Origin: Acidobacteriota bacterium
Lineage (GTDB): Bacteria; Acidobacteriota; Thermoanaerobaculia; Multivoradales; Multivoraceae
NCBI GenBank assembly: GCA_026707545.1
Contig: JAPOWR010000001.1
Coordinates: 682,001 to 746,000 of the forward strand
Direction: 5' to 3'
Length of the DNA stretch: 64,000 nucleotides
Position numbers and translations under genes: made by a program. The notes under the pieces are model-generated. The model was given only the letters and a program-made list of their open reading frames with translations, did not search any database and was not told where the DNA came from. Below, in pieces: positions 46,722 to 54,358 of this stretch (within the stretch, counting starts at the first letter, position 1; the number at the start of each line of letters is the position of its first letter).

Positions 46722-47852
46722 GTGGGCGCCATGGACGAAGTCGTTGGCCTCCTGCAGGAAGCGGTCTTCGACGAGAGTCGATGGACGAAGCTGGCGCTTT
46801 CGATCGACAGTGCGTGCGGACTGATCGGGAGCCAGCTTTGCGTCGTAGCTGCTGACGTGGACGACACTGTCCCGGACTTCCGTTTCAATCGGGGTCTGAT
46901 TCGCGGCGAGCCGCAAGAGGATCTGGAGTCGGAGTACATCGAGTACTACCACTCCCTGGACGAGCGGATACCCCGCATGAGGGGAATGCGCCCTGGCAGG
47001 CTCTACCACAACACGGACCTCCTGACCGAGAGTGAACAGAAGAGCTCGCCCGTGTACGCGGGCTTCATCCCGCGGCATACCAGTAACGATCAGTTCAACA
47101 TTCGTATGCCGGGACATGGCGGCACCAGTATGTTCTGGGTCGTCGCCCGAGAGATGGACCGCAGCGGTTGGTCATTCGAGAACCTGAAGCGCATCGAATT
47201 ACTGGTCCCTCATGTGGCGCACTTCGTACGCGTCCGGCAGGCGCTGGCCGCCGCGGACGCGCGCGGTGATGCCTTGGCGGCCCTGCTGGACCGGACGGGC
47301 TTGGGTGTGCTCCATCTCGACCGCCATGGCCGGGTGCTGGAAGCGAACGAACGGGCGCGGCGCGTGCTGGCGGAAGGCGACTGCCTTACGCAGCGGAAGA
47401 ACCAGCTCAGAGCCTGCGCGCGGCACGAGGACGCCCGGTTGGGTCGGCTGCTGACGGCCTGTTTCGACCGGGGTGTCGGCGGTTCGATGGCTCTCTGGCG
47501 TCCCGGCGATGCAAGAGCCGACTCCTTGATTCTGCACGTATGCCCGGTGCCCCTGGACTGGACCAGCTTCGACACCCGTGGCGTCGCCGTTCAGATCCTG
47601 TTGGTGGAACCGGGAAGGACGCCCGAAATGGACGGCCGTCAACTTGCCGACCTCTACGACTTGACTCCGGCCGAGAGTGGTCTCGCGCTCTTGCTCGCCC
47701 GCGGTCGGAGCGTCCGGGAAGTCGCGGTGTCCACGGGTCGCAAGGAGGCCACCGTGAGGTGGCACGTCAAGAACCTGCACTCGAAGCTCGGCGTCCATCG
47801 CCAGGCGGACCTGGTGCGCCTCGTGCTGTCAACGGCGGCGCCGGCGGAGTAG
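46722..47852 (+). CDS. LuxR-type transcriptional regulator with PAS-like domain (LuxR-1)
   Basis: GTG 46722 is chosen for the ribosome site GAGGAAAAGA (46711-46720); ATG 46701 and ATG 46731 are alternatives. About 376 residues. An uncharacterised N-terminal domain (LLQEAVFDESRW onwards) ends in RIELLVPHVAHFVRVRQAL. A PAS-like region follows (LLDRTGLGVLHLDRHGRVLE). The C-terminal LuxR helix-turn-helix is YDLTPAESGLALLLARG, then EVAVSTGRKEATVRWHVKNL and LHSKLGVHRQADLVRLVLS. No phospho-receiver domain is seen, so it likely senses a ligand or works by level. Close paralogue of the gene at 52689. Confidence 0.88.
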   Translation: MGAMDEVVGLLQEAVFDESRWTKLALSIDSACGLIGSQLCVVAADVDDTVPDFRFNRGLIRGEPQEDLESEYIEYYHSLDERIPRMRGMRPGRLYHNTDLLTESEQKSSPVYAGFIPRHTSNDQFNIRMPGHGGTSMFWVVAREMDRSGWSFENLKRIELLVPHVAHFVRVRQALAAADARGDALAALLDRTGLGVLHLDRHGRVLEANERARRVLAEGDCLTQRKNQLRACARHEDARLGRLLTACFDRGVGGSMALWRPGDARADSLILHVCPVPLDWTSFDTRGVAVQILLVEPGRTPEMDGRQLADLYDLTPAESGLALLLARGRSVREVAVSTGRKEATVRWHVKNLHSKLGVHRQADLVRLVLSTAAPAE

Positions 47853-47884
47853 CAGGCCGGCCCGCCAACGTCGGACCGGCCTGC
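47852..47884. terminator. Bidirectional hairpin between LuxR-1 and the giant protein gene
   Basis: Perfect 9-bp stem GCAGGCCGG (47852-47860) / CCGGCCTGC (47876-47884), 15-nt loop, starting at the LuxR-1 stop and lying between two convergent genes. No clear T tract. Confidence 0.45.
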
Positions 47885-47905
47885 GGGTTCCAGCGGAGTC
47901 GCCGA

Positions 47906-50900
47906 TCAGAAAGGGCCTGTGTCGATTTCGCCGCAGAGGCTGCCGGCCTCGTTGCGGTAGACCTTCGACTCGCCTGTCATCGTATCGGTCAACGTGAGTT
48001 CGTACTCGACATCCGACAGGCCGCCGTAGAGCAACCAGAACTTGCCGTTGATTGCGCGGCCGTCCAGCACCTTGACTGCCAGTTCGATGTTCTCCCGGTT
48101 GAAGAACCAGAAGAAACCCGTGTTGGCCGTCGTCAGGGACGGCAGCACGTTCGCGACTTGCATCGTCTCCGCTTCGGGAGCGTTCGGATCGATGAAGCGA
48201 ACGTCGACCGAGAAGCGGTTCTGCACGAGGCACAGGCGATCGTTCGTTGGCTCGCACTCGCCGGCCTCGCTGGTGAACTCATGCACGCCGGTCAAGTCGG
48301 GCGGCATTGCCGCCAGGTGCAACGAATCCAGGTCGGCGAGCCCGGCGGACGCTTCGCTCGCCTGCGACCGTCCGAGGTCAGCCACGAGGTCTCCCGGGAA
48401 CGCTCTCACGTCGCTCTGACCGCAGATCTCCTTCGGTGGGTTGTGGTACGTACGCTGGAGGCCACCCGCCGCCGTGTCGCGCAGGGTCAGCCAGTACTCC
48501 ACGTCCGAGAGTGCGCCGAAGTACATCCAGAAGTAGCCGTTGAGCGGACTTCCGTCCAGTACTTTCGCGACCAGTTCGATGTTGTCCGGGTCGAAGAACC
48601 AGAACAGCCCCGATTCGTCGGAGACGTCCACCGTCGCCGCCGCGCCCGAACCGAAGTCGCCGGCCAGATCCGGATTACTCCAGTCCGCCCGCAGCTCGAA
48701 ACGACCGTCGCGGAGGCACAGGTACTGGCCGCCAGGCCGGCATGGCCCCGTGTACGAACCGGTCGTGACGCTGAACTCCTCCGAGTACGATGACGTCGGC
48801 TGAGTCGACACGGATCTGCTCGAGGAGGGGGTTGGCGCCTCGAACCTCAAGCGGAACGTGTACGGTGTCTCCGGCTCCAGGCCGCGGACGATGTACTCCC
48901 CGCCTGACGGCTCCACCGCACCCATGGTGGTCCAGTCCATGCTTGGACTTCGGGCCTCGATCACTAGCCGGCCGCGGTTCGGGTCGAGCCACGGGCCGCG
49001 CCAGGTCACTCTCACAGCGTCGTCGCCCGTCGATACGCCGCTCGCCTCCGTGAGCGGCATGATCACGCTGGCCAGGAAGGTGAGGGTCACGCTCTCCGGG
49101 TCCTCAAGGTCGCCGTCGGTGGCCGTGTAGTCAAACGCCGTCAAGCTGGTGGGAGCCAGAGGGGTCCCGGAAACCAGGCGTGCATCAGAGTCGAACGCCA
49201 TGCCGGGAGGCAACTTCGGCGACAGGCTGTAGGTCAGCTTGCCGGCACCGTCAGCCTCCGGCAGGACCAGACTGACCGGCTCGTTGACGATCCATTCCTG
49301 GCCCGCGACCGCGGTGCTGAAGGTCGGCGCCGTGTCGGGCGCGTCGACTAGCCGGCTCGCGTCCGGATTCACCGCCGCATGGGACAGATCCGCCGCGGTG
49401 CCGGGAGAGTCAGTCAGCGTGAGTGAGCCTCCGTTCAGGCTCAAGGCGTTTGCCGGGATGCTGATCCCGTCGGCATCCAGCTCGCCGGGCTGGAGAACGT
49501 ACTCGAACGAGAGGCTGAAGAAGTTGCGCTTTGAGATGTTGGGCTCGGTGGTCGTCTCCTCTGTCGTGCTCCCTGTGTGAGCGGCGTGCCGCGTGTGGGC
49601 TCCCACGCTCAGGGCAAGCCGCGGCTCGCCGCTCACCGCCAGCGCCTTGTCGAAGGCGACGCGGACACTGATCACCTCGCCGGCCCGGTAGGTGTCCGCC
49701 GTGTCGGGTGCGTTCGCGAACGACACGCTCGTCACCACTGGCGCCAGGACGATGCTCCCGTCCACCTGATAGTCGGCGTCGTCCTCGACCGCTTCGTGGC
49801 TCAGCTCGGCCTCGATCCGGTCATCCACTGTGAGGGTGATTGCTCCGCCCTTGAGGTCGAGTGCGTTCGCCGGAATGCTGACGCCATCGCGGTCCAGGTC
49901 TTCCTCCTGCACCGTGTAGCGGAAGTAGACACACGTTCCGAGACTCGTGGCGAGGGCTGCATGGAACGGGGCTTGCCTCATGCGGCCGCCGATGTCCAGC
50001 GCCATCAGGGGCGTGCCGCTTACTTCGACGGGAAGGGCGAAACAGACCTGAGAGTTGACGGTGTCGCCGAGACCGTAGGCGCCTTCTCTGACGGGTGGCC
50101 AGAAGAGGCCAGGCGAATGGGTCATCTGGACGGGCTCACCAGTGCCGTCAACAGCATAGTCGCTCCAGTAGTAGTTGAACCCATCGTGGGCCAGGTCCGC
50201 TGCGATGGCGGCGGAGCCGGCGGAGACGATCGAGCCGCCGTTCAGCCGGAACGAGTTCGCGGGGCCGTCGAAACCGTCCGCGTCCAGATCGTCCTTCTGT
50301 ACGAGGTACTCGAAGACCAGTATGTCTGTTCTCGTGGTGTATTCCGGCAGGTAGGAGGCCCGGCGCGTGTTCGACCCTACGTGCAGAAGCAGTTCCGGTT
50401 CGCCCCTGACGACGACATTACGATCCAGGAACACCCAAAGGAAGATCCTCTCACCGAAACCGAAGGTGTCTCCGTCTAACGGAGCCGTACCGACCACGGG
50501 TCCGCGATACATCACTCGTGGCGGCGACGCTGTGACGCCGTCGACCTTGTACTCGCTGACCACGGACTCGTGCGTTAGCACGGCTGCGGTGCTCGCGTCA
50601 CCGAGAATCGTGAGCGTACCGCCGTTCAGGGTCAGAGAGTCCTCAGGAATGGTAACCCCATCGGTGTCCATATCGTCGGCCTGAACCGTGTAGGTGAAGT
50701 AGAGGATCGTGCCCCAGTTGCGGTGTGTCCGGGGAAGTCGAGCGGTTCTCAGTCGGTCGCCGATCATCAGCACCACTTCGGGTCTGGCGCCCGTGACATC
50801 CACGGGCTTGTCGAACTCGACCCGCGCGACGATCTCCTTGCCGACCAGGTAGGTGTCGCCGGAAACCGGGAAGCCGGTGCCTTCAGCGGCGTAGGAAGGT

Positions 50901-52342
50901 CGGGAGAGACTGACCGCCTCGATCTTCGGTGCGATCGCAATGCTCCCGTCCACCTTGTGGCGCGGGTTCGTCGCCACTGCAGCGTGGTCGAGGTTCGCAG
51001 CGACGGACGCGCCATTCAGAGTGAAGGCGTTGGCCGGGATGCTGATGCCGTCTGCGTCCAGGTCCGTGGGCTGAACGAAGCCCTGGAAGACGAAGGAAGT
51101 GCCGGTGCTGAAGCCGGTACGCGAAACCTGCCGGGTTCTCGATCCGACCGTGACCGCCAGCCGAACACGACTGTCCAGCGAGACGGATTCGTCGAACTCC
51201 ACGGCAACGCGGACCGCTTCGCCGAGTGTGTAGGTGTCGCCGTTGTCGGGACCTTCAACCAGGGAGATGCTGACGATGCTCGCGGCCAGGCTGCCGTCCA
51301 CCTTGCGCGCCGGGTCGTCGTCAACGCCGCCATGGCTTAGATCGGCGCTGAGGTCGTCGCGACCGCGTAAGGTAATCGAGCCTCCTTCGACGCTCAGCGC
51401 GTTGGCCGGGATGCTCACGCCGTCGGAGTCCATGTCGTCGGGTTGCACCGTGTAGCCGAAGGTTAGCTTGGCGCCGTGCGTGTCGTTTTGAATCCAGGAT
51501 GTACTCACTCTCGTGTGCTCGCCGATCTGGATTCGGACTTGAGGTTCCCCGGTGACCGTCACGCTCGTTTCGAAGTGGAGGCCGATGGCGATGCTGTCGC
51601 CGGGTCCGTAGACATCACCGCGGGTCGGTTCGCCCTGGAAGAAGATCCCCTCCACCTGTGGCGCTTGCACGATGCTTCCGTCGACCTTCTGGTTCTGATC
51701 ATCTGGGACGGCTTCGTGCGTCACGTCGGCGCGAAGGCTCCTGTCGCCCGCGGAGAAGATCGGACCGCCGCTGGCCAGAGCGTTCGCTGGGATGCTGATC
51801 CCGTCACTGTCGAGGTCCTCGGCTTCCACGACGTAGGCGAAGCTGATGTGCGTGGGGGAGTTCCACCAGAAGGAAGCATGCCGGGTGGTCGTGCCGACCT
51901 TCAGGGAGAGTCGAGGCAGGTCCTGGTAGTCGACGGCGATCGGTGAGTCGAAGTAGACGTCGAAGTCGACTCTCTCCTTGTAGCTGTATGCCTCGCCGTT
52001 CGACGGATGGCCGTTGATCTCCATGGAGGCTACGACGGGAGCGGTTTGAGCCGCTCCGGCCTTCCCCAGGTCTGGGTTCACGGCACGGAGGGTTGCGTGA
52101 ACGTGTTCCTGCCGTTCTCCTTGCCGCGTGCCGAACAGGCCGAGATGCTCCCTCAACTCGTCGAGGAAGACGGGTTCCATCAGGAACGAGTCTCGTGGAG
52201 TCTGAAACTCCTGTGCCGCCGCTTCAGGCGCAATGGCAATTCCGCCAGTAGCGAGAACCGCAGTAATCCACATGGCCGCGCCTCGCGCCGCAAGGACCAT
52301 CGCCATGCGGTGAACGGGATCTCTCGTGGTCTTTCGCACCAT
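47906..52342 (-). CDS. Giant secreted protein: seven SwmB-like repeats, Ig, FN3 and two C-terminal domains
   Basis: 1478 residues; ATG 52342 follows GAGGAG. Signal peptide region: AAMWITAVLATGGIAIAPEA. Residues ~95-990 hold seven repeats of about 125 residues, each with a calcium-site-like line such as LDADGISIPANALSLNGGS and closing HKVDGSI; they resemble SwmB/cell-surface motility repeats. Next come a putative Ig domain (~995-1080; LPPGMAFDSDARLVSGTPL), a fibronectin III domain (~1095-1185) and two copies of a ~115-residue domain with FWFFDPDNIELVAKVLDG and YGGLSDVEYELTLTD. The product ends GEIDTGPF. No LPXTG or type IX signal is visible. Probably a calcium-dependent surface adhesin or matrix protein; target unknown. 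Candidate operator copy 2 lies upstream. Confidence 0.85.
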   Translation of the reverse strand: MVRKTTRDPVHRMAMVLAARGAAMWITAVLATGGIAIAPEAAAQEFQTPRDSFLMEPVFLDELREHLGLFGTRQGERQEHVHATLRAVNPDLGKAGAAQTAPVVASMEINGHPSNGEAYSYKERVDFDVYFDSPIAVDYQDLPRLSLKVGTTTRHASFWWNSPTHISFAYVVEAEDLDSDGISIPANALASGGPIFSAGDRSLRADVTHEAVPDDQNQKVDGSIVQAPQVEGIFFQGEPTRGDVYGPGDSIAIGLHFETSVTVTGEPQVRIQIGEHTRVSTSWIQNDTHGAKLTFGYTVQPDDMDSDGVSIPANALSVEGGSITLRGRDDLSADLSHGGVDDDPARKVDGSLAASIVSISLVEGPDNGDTYTLGEAVRVAVEFDESVSLDSRVRLAVTVGSRTRQVSRTGFSTGTSFVFQGFVQPTDLDADGISIPANAFTLNGASVAANLDHAAVATNPRHKVDGSIAIAPKIEAVSLSRPSYAAEGTGFPVSGDTYLVGKEIVARVEFDKPVDVTGARPEVVLMIGDRLRTARLPRTHRNWGTILYFTYTVQADDMDTDGVTIPEDSLTLNGGTLTILGDASTAAVLTHESVVSEYKVDGVTASPPRVMYRGPVVGTAPLDGDTFGFGERIFLWVFLDRNVVVRGEPELLLHVGSNTRRASYLPEYTTRTDILVFEYLVQKDDLDADGFDGPANSFRLNGGSIVSAGSAAIAADLAHDGFNYYWSDYAVDGTGEPVQMTHSPGLFWPPVREGAYGLGDTVNSQVCFALPVEVSGTPLMALDIGGRMRQAPFHAALATSLGTCVYFRYTVQEEDLDRDGVSIPANALDLKGGAITLTVDDRIEAELSHEAVEDDADYQVDGSIVLAPVVTSVSFANAPDTADTYRAGEVISVRVAFDKALAVSGEPRLALSVGAHTRHAAHTGSTTEETTTEPNISKRNFFSLSFEYVLQPGELDADGISIPANALSLNGGSLTLTDSPGTAADLSHAAVNPDASRLVDAPDTAPTFSTAVAGQEWIVNEPVSLVLPEADGAGKLTYSLSPKLPPGMAFDSDARLVSGTPLAPTSLTAFDYTATDGDLEDPESVTLTFLASVIMPLTEASGVSTGDDAVRVTWRGPWLDPNRGRLVIEARSPSMDWTTMGAVEPSGGEYIVRGLEPETPYTFRLRFEAPTPSSSRSVSTQPTSSYSEEFSVTTGSYTGPCRPGGQYLCLRDGRFELRADWSNPDLAGDFGSGAAATVDVSDESGLFWFFDPDNIELVAKVLDGSPLNGYFWMYFGALSDVEYWLTLRDTAAGGLQRTYHNPPKEICGQSDVRAFPGDLVADLGRSQASEASAGLADLDSLHLAAMPPDLTGVHEFTSEAGECEPTNDRLCLVQNRFSVDVRFIDPNAPEAETMQVANVLPSLTTANTGFFWFFNRENIELAVKVLDGRAINGKFWLLYGGLSDVEYELTLTDTMTGESKVYRNEAGSLCGEIDTGPF
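49370..52060 (-). repeat. Seven tandem SwmB-like coding repeats
   Basis: In-frame repeats of about 370-390 nt. The DxDG-SIPANAL line recurs near 51.80, 51.42, 51.04, 50.65, 50.26, 49.87 and 49.45 kb (reverse strand). Copies four (VTIPEDSL) and five (FDGPANSF) are the most diverged; copies three and seven are most alike. Confidence 0.8.
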
Positions 52343-52688
52343 CAGCTTCTCCTCTTCTTCTCGCTCTTTGATTCACGAAGCCAGTTGTTGACAACACGCT
52401 CCGCGCGGGTTCGAACAGCCGTTTGAAGTTCTGCGGGAACAAGCTACGGGCGGAGCTGGGCCGCTGTCGCCCCCAAGATTGGGGGCGTGGATGCGCGACG
52501 TGTCTGTCACACTGTGCCCGCGGAGTAGAGCGACCGGCAGCGAACGCCGGAGCGAATGTCGCGGCGCTCGCGGCGGTGAGGATACGGGGGAGTTCGCGCA
52601 ATCATCGCTCCGTTGGCTCGCTGCATCGCGATGGGGTCTCGAAGGCTTTGTAACGTGGCTCCAGTACGGATCGAGGCGAGGGCATGTC
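52343..52688. other. Divergent intergenic region between the giant gene and LuxR-2
   Basis: 346 nt with no gene I can support. It holds operator copy 2 (52464-52485). TTGTCA on the reverse strand with TCAAAG 17 nt later (about 52370-52393) is a possible promoter for the giant gene. TTGACA at 52388-52393 on the forward strand has no good -10. Confidence 0.5.
52464..52485 (-). promoter_or_regulatory. Candidate operator copy 2 (upstream of the giant protein gene)
   Basis: On the reverse strand: CCCCC, AATCTT, GGGGG, CGACAG. The directional CGACAG end points to the giant gene, whose ATG is 121 nt away. The 16-nt core is close to a perfect palindrome (CCCCCAA..TTGGGGG), the best dyad of the four copies. 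Confidence 0.65.
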
Positions 52689-53837
52689 GTGCGAACCGGG
52701 GTGAGTAGAGCGGGCCGAATCGAGAGCATCGTTGCCACTCTGCAAGAAGCGGCGTTCGACGAGGATCGATGGGCGGTCGCGTCGGCGCTGATCGACGATG
52801 CGGCGCGCGTCCTGGGCAGTCACCTCAGTGTGCTAAGGCGCGAGTGGCCTTCCGAGTTCCTGTTCAGCCGGATCCTGTTCCACGGCGAGCCGCTCGACGA
52901 GGTGGAGCGGATGTACGTCCAGGACTATGGGTCTCGCGATGAGCGCGGGCCCCGCCTGCGTGCCCTGCCGTACGGATGCCTGGTCCATAACACGGCGCTC
53001 TTCACCGAACGCGAGATGAAGACGTCACCCTTGTATTGCGGTTTCCTGCCCCGTGTTGGTAGCAACAATCAAGCTCTCGTGCGTCTCGAGGGCGTGCATG
53101 ACACGGACATCTACTGGTGCTTGACGGCACCGACGGGCAGTGATTGGGGTTCCGAAGAGATAGCCGTCATCGAGCGTCTCTTGCCTCACGTTCGGCATTT
53201 CGTTCGGGTTCGCCAGGCGCTGACGTCGGCCGACGCCCGTGAGGCTTCGCTGACCGGGCTGCTCGATCGGTCCGGTCTCGCGGTGCTCCACCTGGACCGG
53301 ACAGGTCGCGTGTTGGAGGCGAACGCGCTCGCTCGGGAGCTGCTCGTGACCCGCGACCTCATCCTGCAGCGGGATCGTCAATTACGGGCGCGAGCGCCCA
53401 ACTCGGACACGAGGCTGGGCCGGCTTCTGTCGATCTGCTGCCGCAAGGGCGTCGGCGGTTCGATGACGCTCCATCCTCACAGTGGGACGGCCGATAGCGA
53501 ACCGCTGTTGCTGTGTGCTTGCCCCGTAGCGCCGGACCACACGACCTTCGATTCTCGCGGCGTTTCCGTGCAGGTCCTTCTGACGAGGCTGGGCAGTACG
53601 CGGAGTGTCGATACGCGGCACCTCACCGAGCTGTACGACCTGACCCCGGCCGAAAGCCGAGTGGCCGGCTTGCTGGCCGAGGGCCGGGCGGTCAGCGAGA
53701 TCGCGGCGTCCACCGGCCGCAAGGAGAGCACGGTCCGGTGGCACGTCCGGAACCTCCACTCGAAGCTGGGCGTTCATCGCCAGATGGACCTGGTGCGCCT
53801 CGTGTTGTCGGCGGCGGCCGCTGCGCCGGCCGAGTAG
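52689..53837 (+). CDS. LuxR-type transcriptional regulator with PAS-like domain (LuxR-2)
   Basis: GTG 52689 with GGCGAGGG 6 nt before it; GTG 52701 is an alternative. About 382 residues, collinear with LuxR-1: LQEAAFDEDRWAVASALID, LLPHVRHFVRVRQALTSADA, then LLDRSGLAVLHLDRTGRVLE (PAS-like). The C-terminal HTH is LYDLTPAESRVAGLLAEG, EIAASTGRKESTVRWHVRN, LHSKLGVHRQMDLVRLVLS. The N-terminal domain is less conserved than the HTH, so the two may sense different signals but read the same DNA. Divergent from the giant gene it may control. Confidence 0.88.
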   Translation: MRTGVSRAGRIESIVATLQEAAFDEDRWAVASALIDDAARVLGSHLSVLRREWPSEFLFSRILFHGEPLDEVERMYVQDYGSRDERGPRLRALPYGCLVHNTALFTEREMKTSPLYCGFLPRVGSNNQALVRLEGVHDTDIYWCLTAPTGSDWGSEEIAVIERLLPHVRHFVRVRQALTSADAREASLTGLLDRSGLAVLHLDRTGRVLEANALARELLVTRDLILQRDRQLRARAPNSDTRLGRLLSICCRKGVGGSMTLHPHSGTADSEPLLLCACPVAPDHTTFDSRGVSVQVLLTRLGSTRSVDTRHLTELYDLTPAESRVAGLLAEGRAVSEIAASTGRKESTVRWHVRNLHSKLGVHRQMDLVRLVLSAAAAAPAE

Positions 53838-53841
53838 CAGG

Positions 53842-53872
53842 CGGCAAACGGCGCTTTTCCGGCGCCGTGCCG
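53842..53872 (+). terminator. Hairpin after LuxR-2
   Basis: Stem ACGGCGC (53848-53854) / GCGCCGT (53862-53868) with loop TTTTCCG, extended by CGGC/GCCG after a 2-nt bulge; followed by GATCTTTCGG. Likely ends LuxR-2 transcription before operator copy 3. Confidence 0.5.
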
Positions 53873-53895
53873 ATCTTTCGGGAGGCCGCTGGATC

Positions 53896-53917
53896 CTCCC
53901 GATATTGGGGGCGACAG
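53896..53917 (+). promoter_or_regulatory. Candidate operator copy 3 (upstream of the HTH-only LuxR)
   Basis: CTCCC, GATATT, GGGGG, CGACAG. Directly preceded by GGATC, as in copy 4. It ends 32 nt before ATG 53950, and the downstream half is identical to copies 2 and 4. Confidence 0.65.
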
Positions 53918-53949
53918 CCCACGGAGGCTACAGCTACCGTGCGGCAGTT

Positions 53950-54243
53950 ATGGCCCCTCCCGCCGGCAGAGCCGGAGACGATCCGGCCACGAGGGACAGC
54001 GGCTCCCGTGTGGACCCGCGGATCCTGGTGGAGAAGTATGGCCTCACACCTGCCGAGGGTGAGGTGGCCGCGGCGCTGGCGGAGGGCCGTACGGTAAGCG
54101 AGATCGCAGCGACCACCGGCCGCGAGGAGAGCACGGTGCGTTGGCACGTGAAGAACCTCCACTCCAAGCTCGGCGTCCATCGCCAGGCGGACGTCGTCCG
54201 TCTCGTGCTGCTGTCGGCGACGGCCGCGTCGCAGGCGAGTTGA
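53950..54243 (+). CDS. HTH-only LuxR-type protein (LuxR-3)
   Basis: 97 residues from ATG 53950; the frame is open back to 53905 but that would place the operator inside the gene. It has a 28-residue leader (MAPPAGRAGDDPATRDSGSR) and then only the HTH: YGLTPAEGEVAAALAEGRTV, EIAATTGREESTVRWHVKN, LHSKLGVHRQADVVRLVLL. This HTH is nearly identical to LuxR-1 and LuxR-2, but the sensor and PAS-like parts are missing. It could be a remnant, or a stand-alone DNA-binding protein competing for the same operator. Intact frame and its own upstream site favour a functional gene. Confidence 0.72.
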   Translation: MAPPAGRAGDDPATRDSGSRVDPRILVEKYGLTPAEGEVAAALAEGRTVSEIAATTGREESTVRWHVKNLHSKLGVHRQADVVRLVLLSATAASQAS

Positions 54244-54249
54244 CGGATC

Positions 54250-54271
54250 CCCTCTCTTTTGGGGGCGACAG
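54250..54271 (+). promoter_or_regulatory. Candidate operator copy 4 (upstream of the VWA gene)
   Basis: CCCTC, TCTTTT, GGGGG, CGACAG, directly preceded by GGATC as in copy 3. It starts 7 nt after the LuxR-3 stop and ends 87 nt before the VWA gene ATG. Confidence 0.62.
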
Positions 54272-54358
54272 AGAGTCTCGCGACGCCCAGAATGACCTGT
54301 AAGGCGGCCCCATCCAGATGCGGCCGGCGTCGCGGCAGCCGGGAGGAAGACTCGAACA

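Noticed and set aside
49370..52060. Regular spaced repeats as a possible CRISPR array
   Set aside because: Repeats are ~380 nt, in frame and protein-coding (SwmB-like), with no short direct repeats or spacers.
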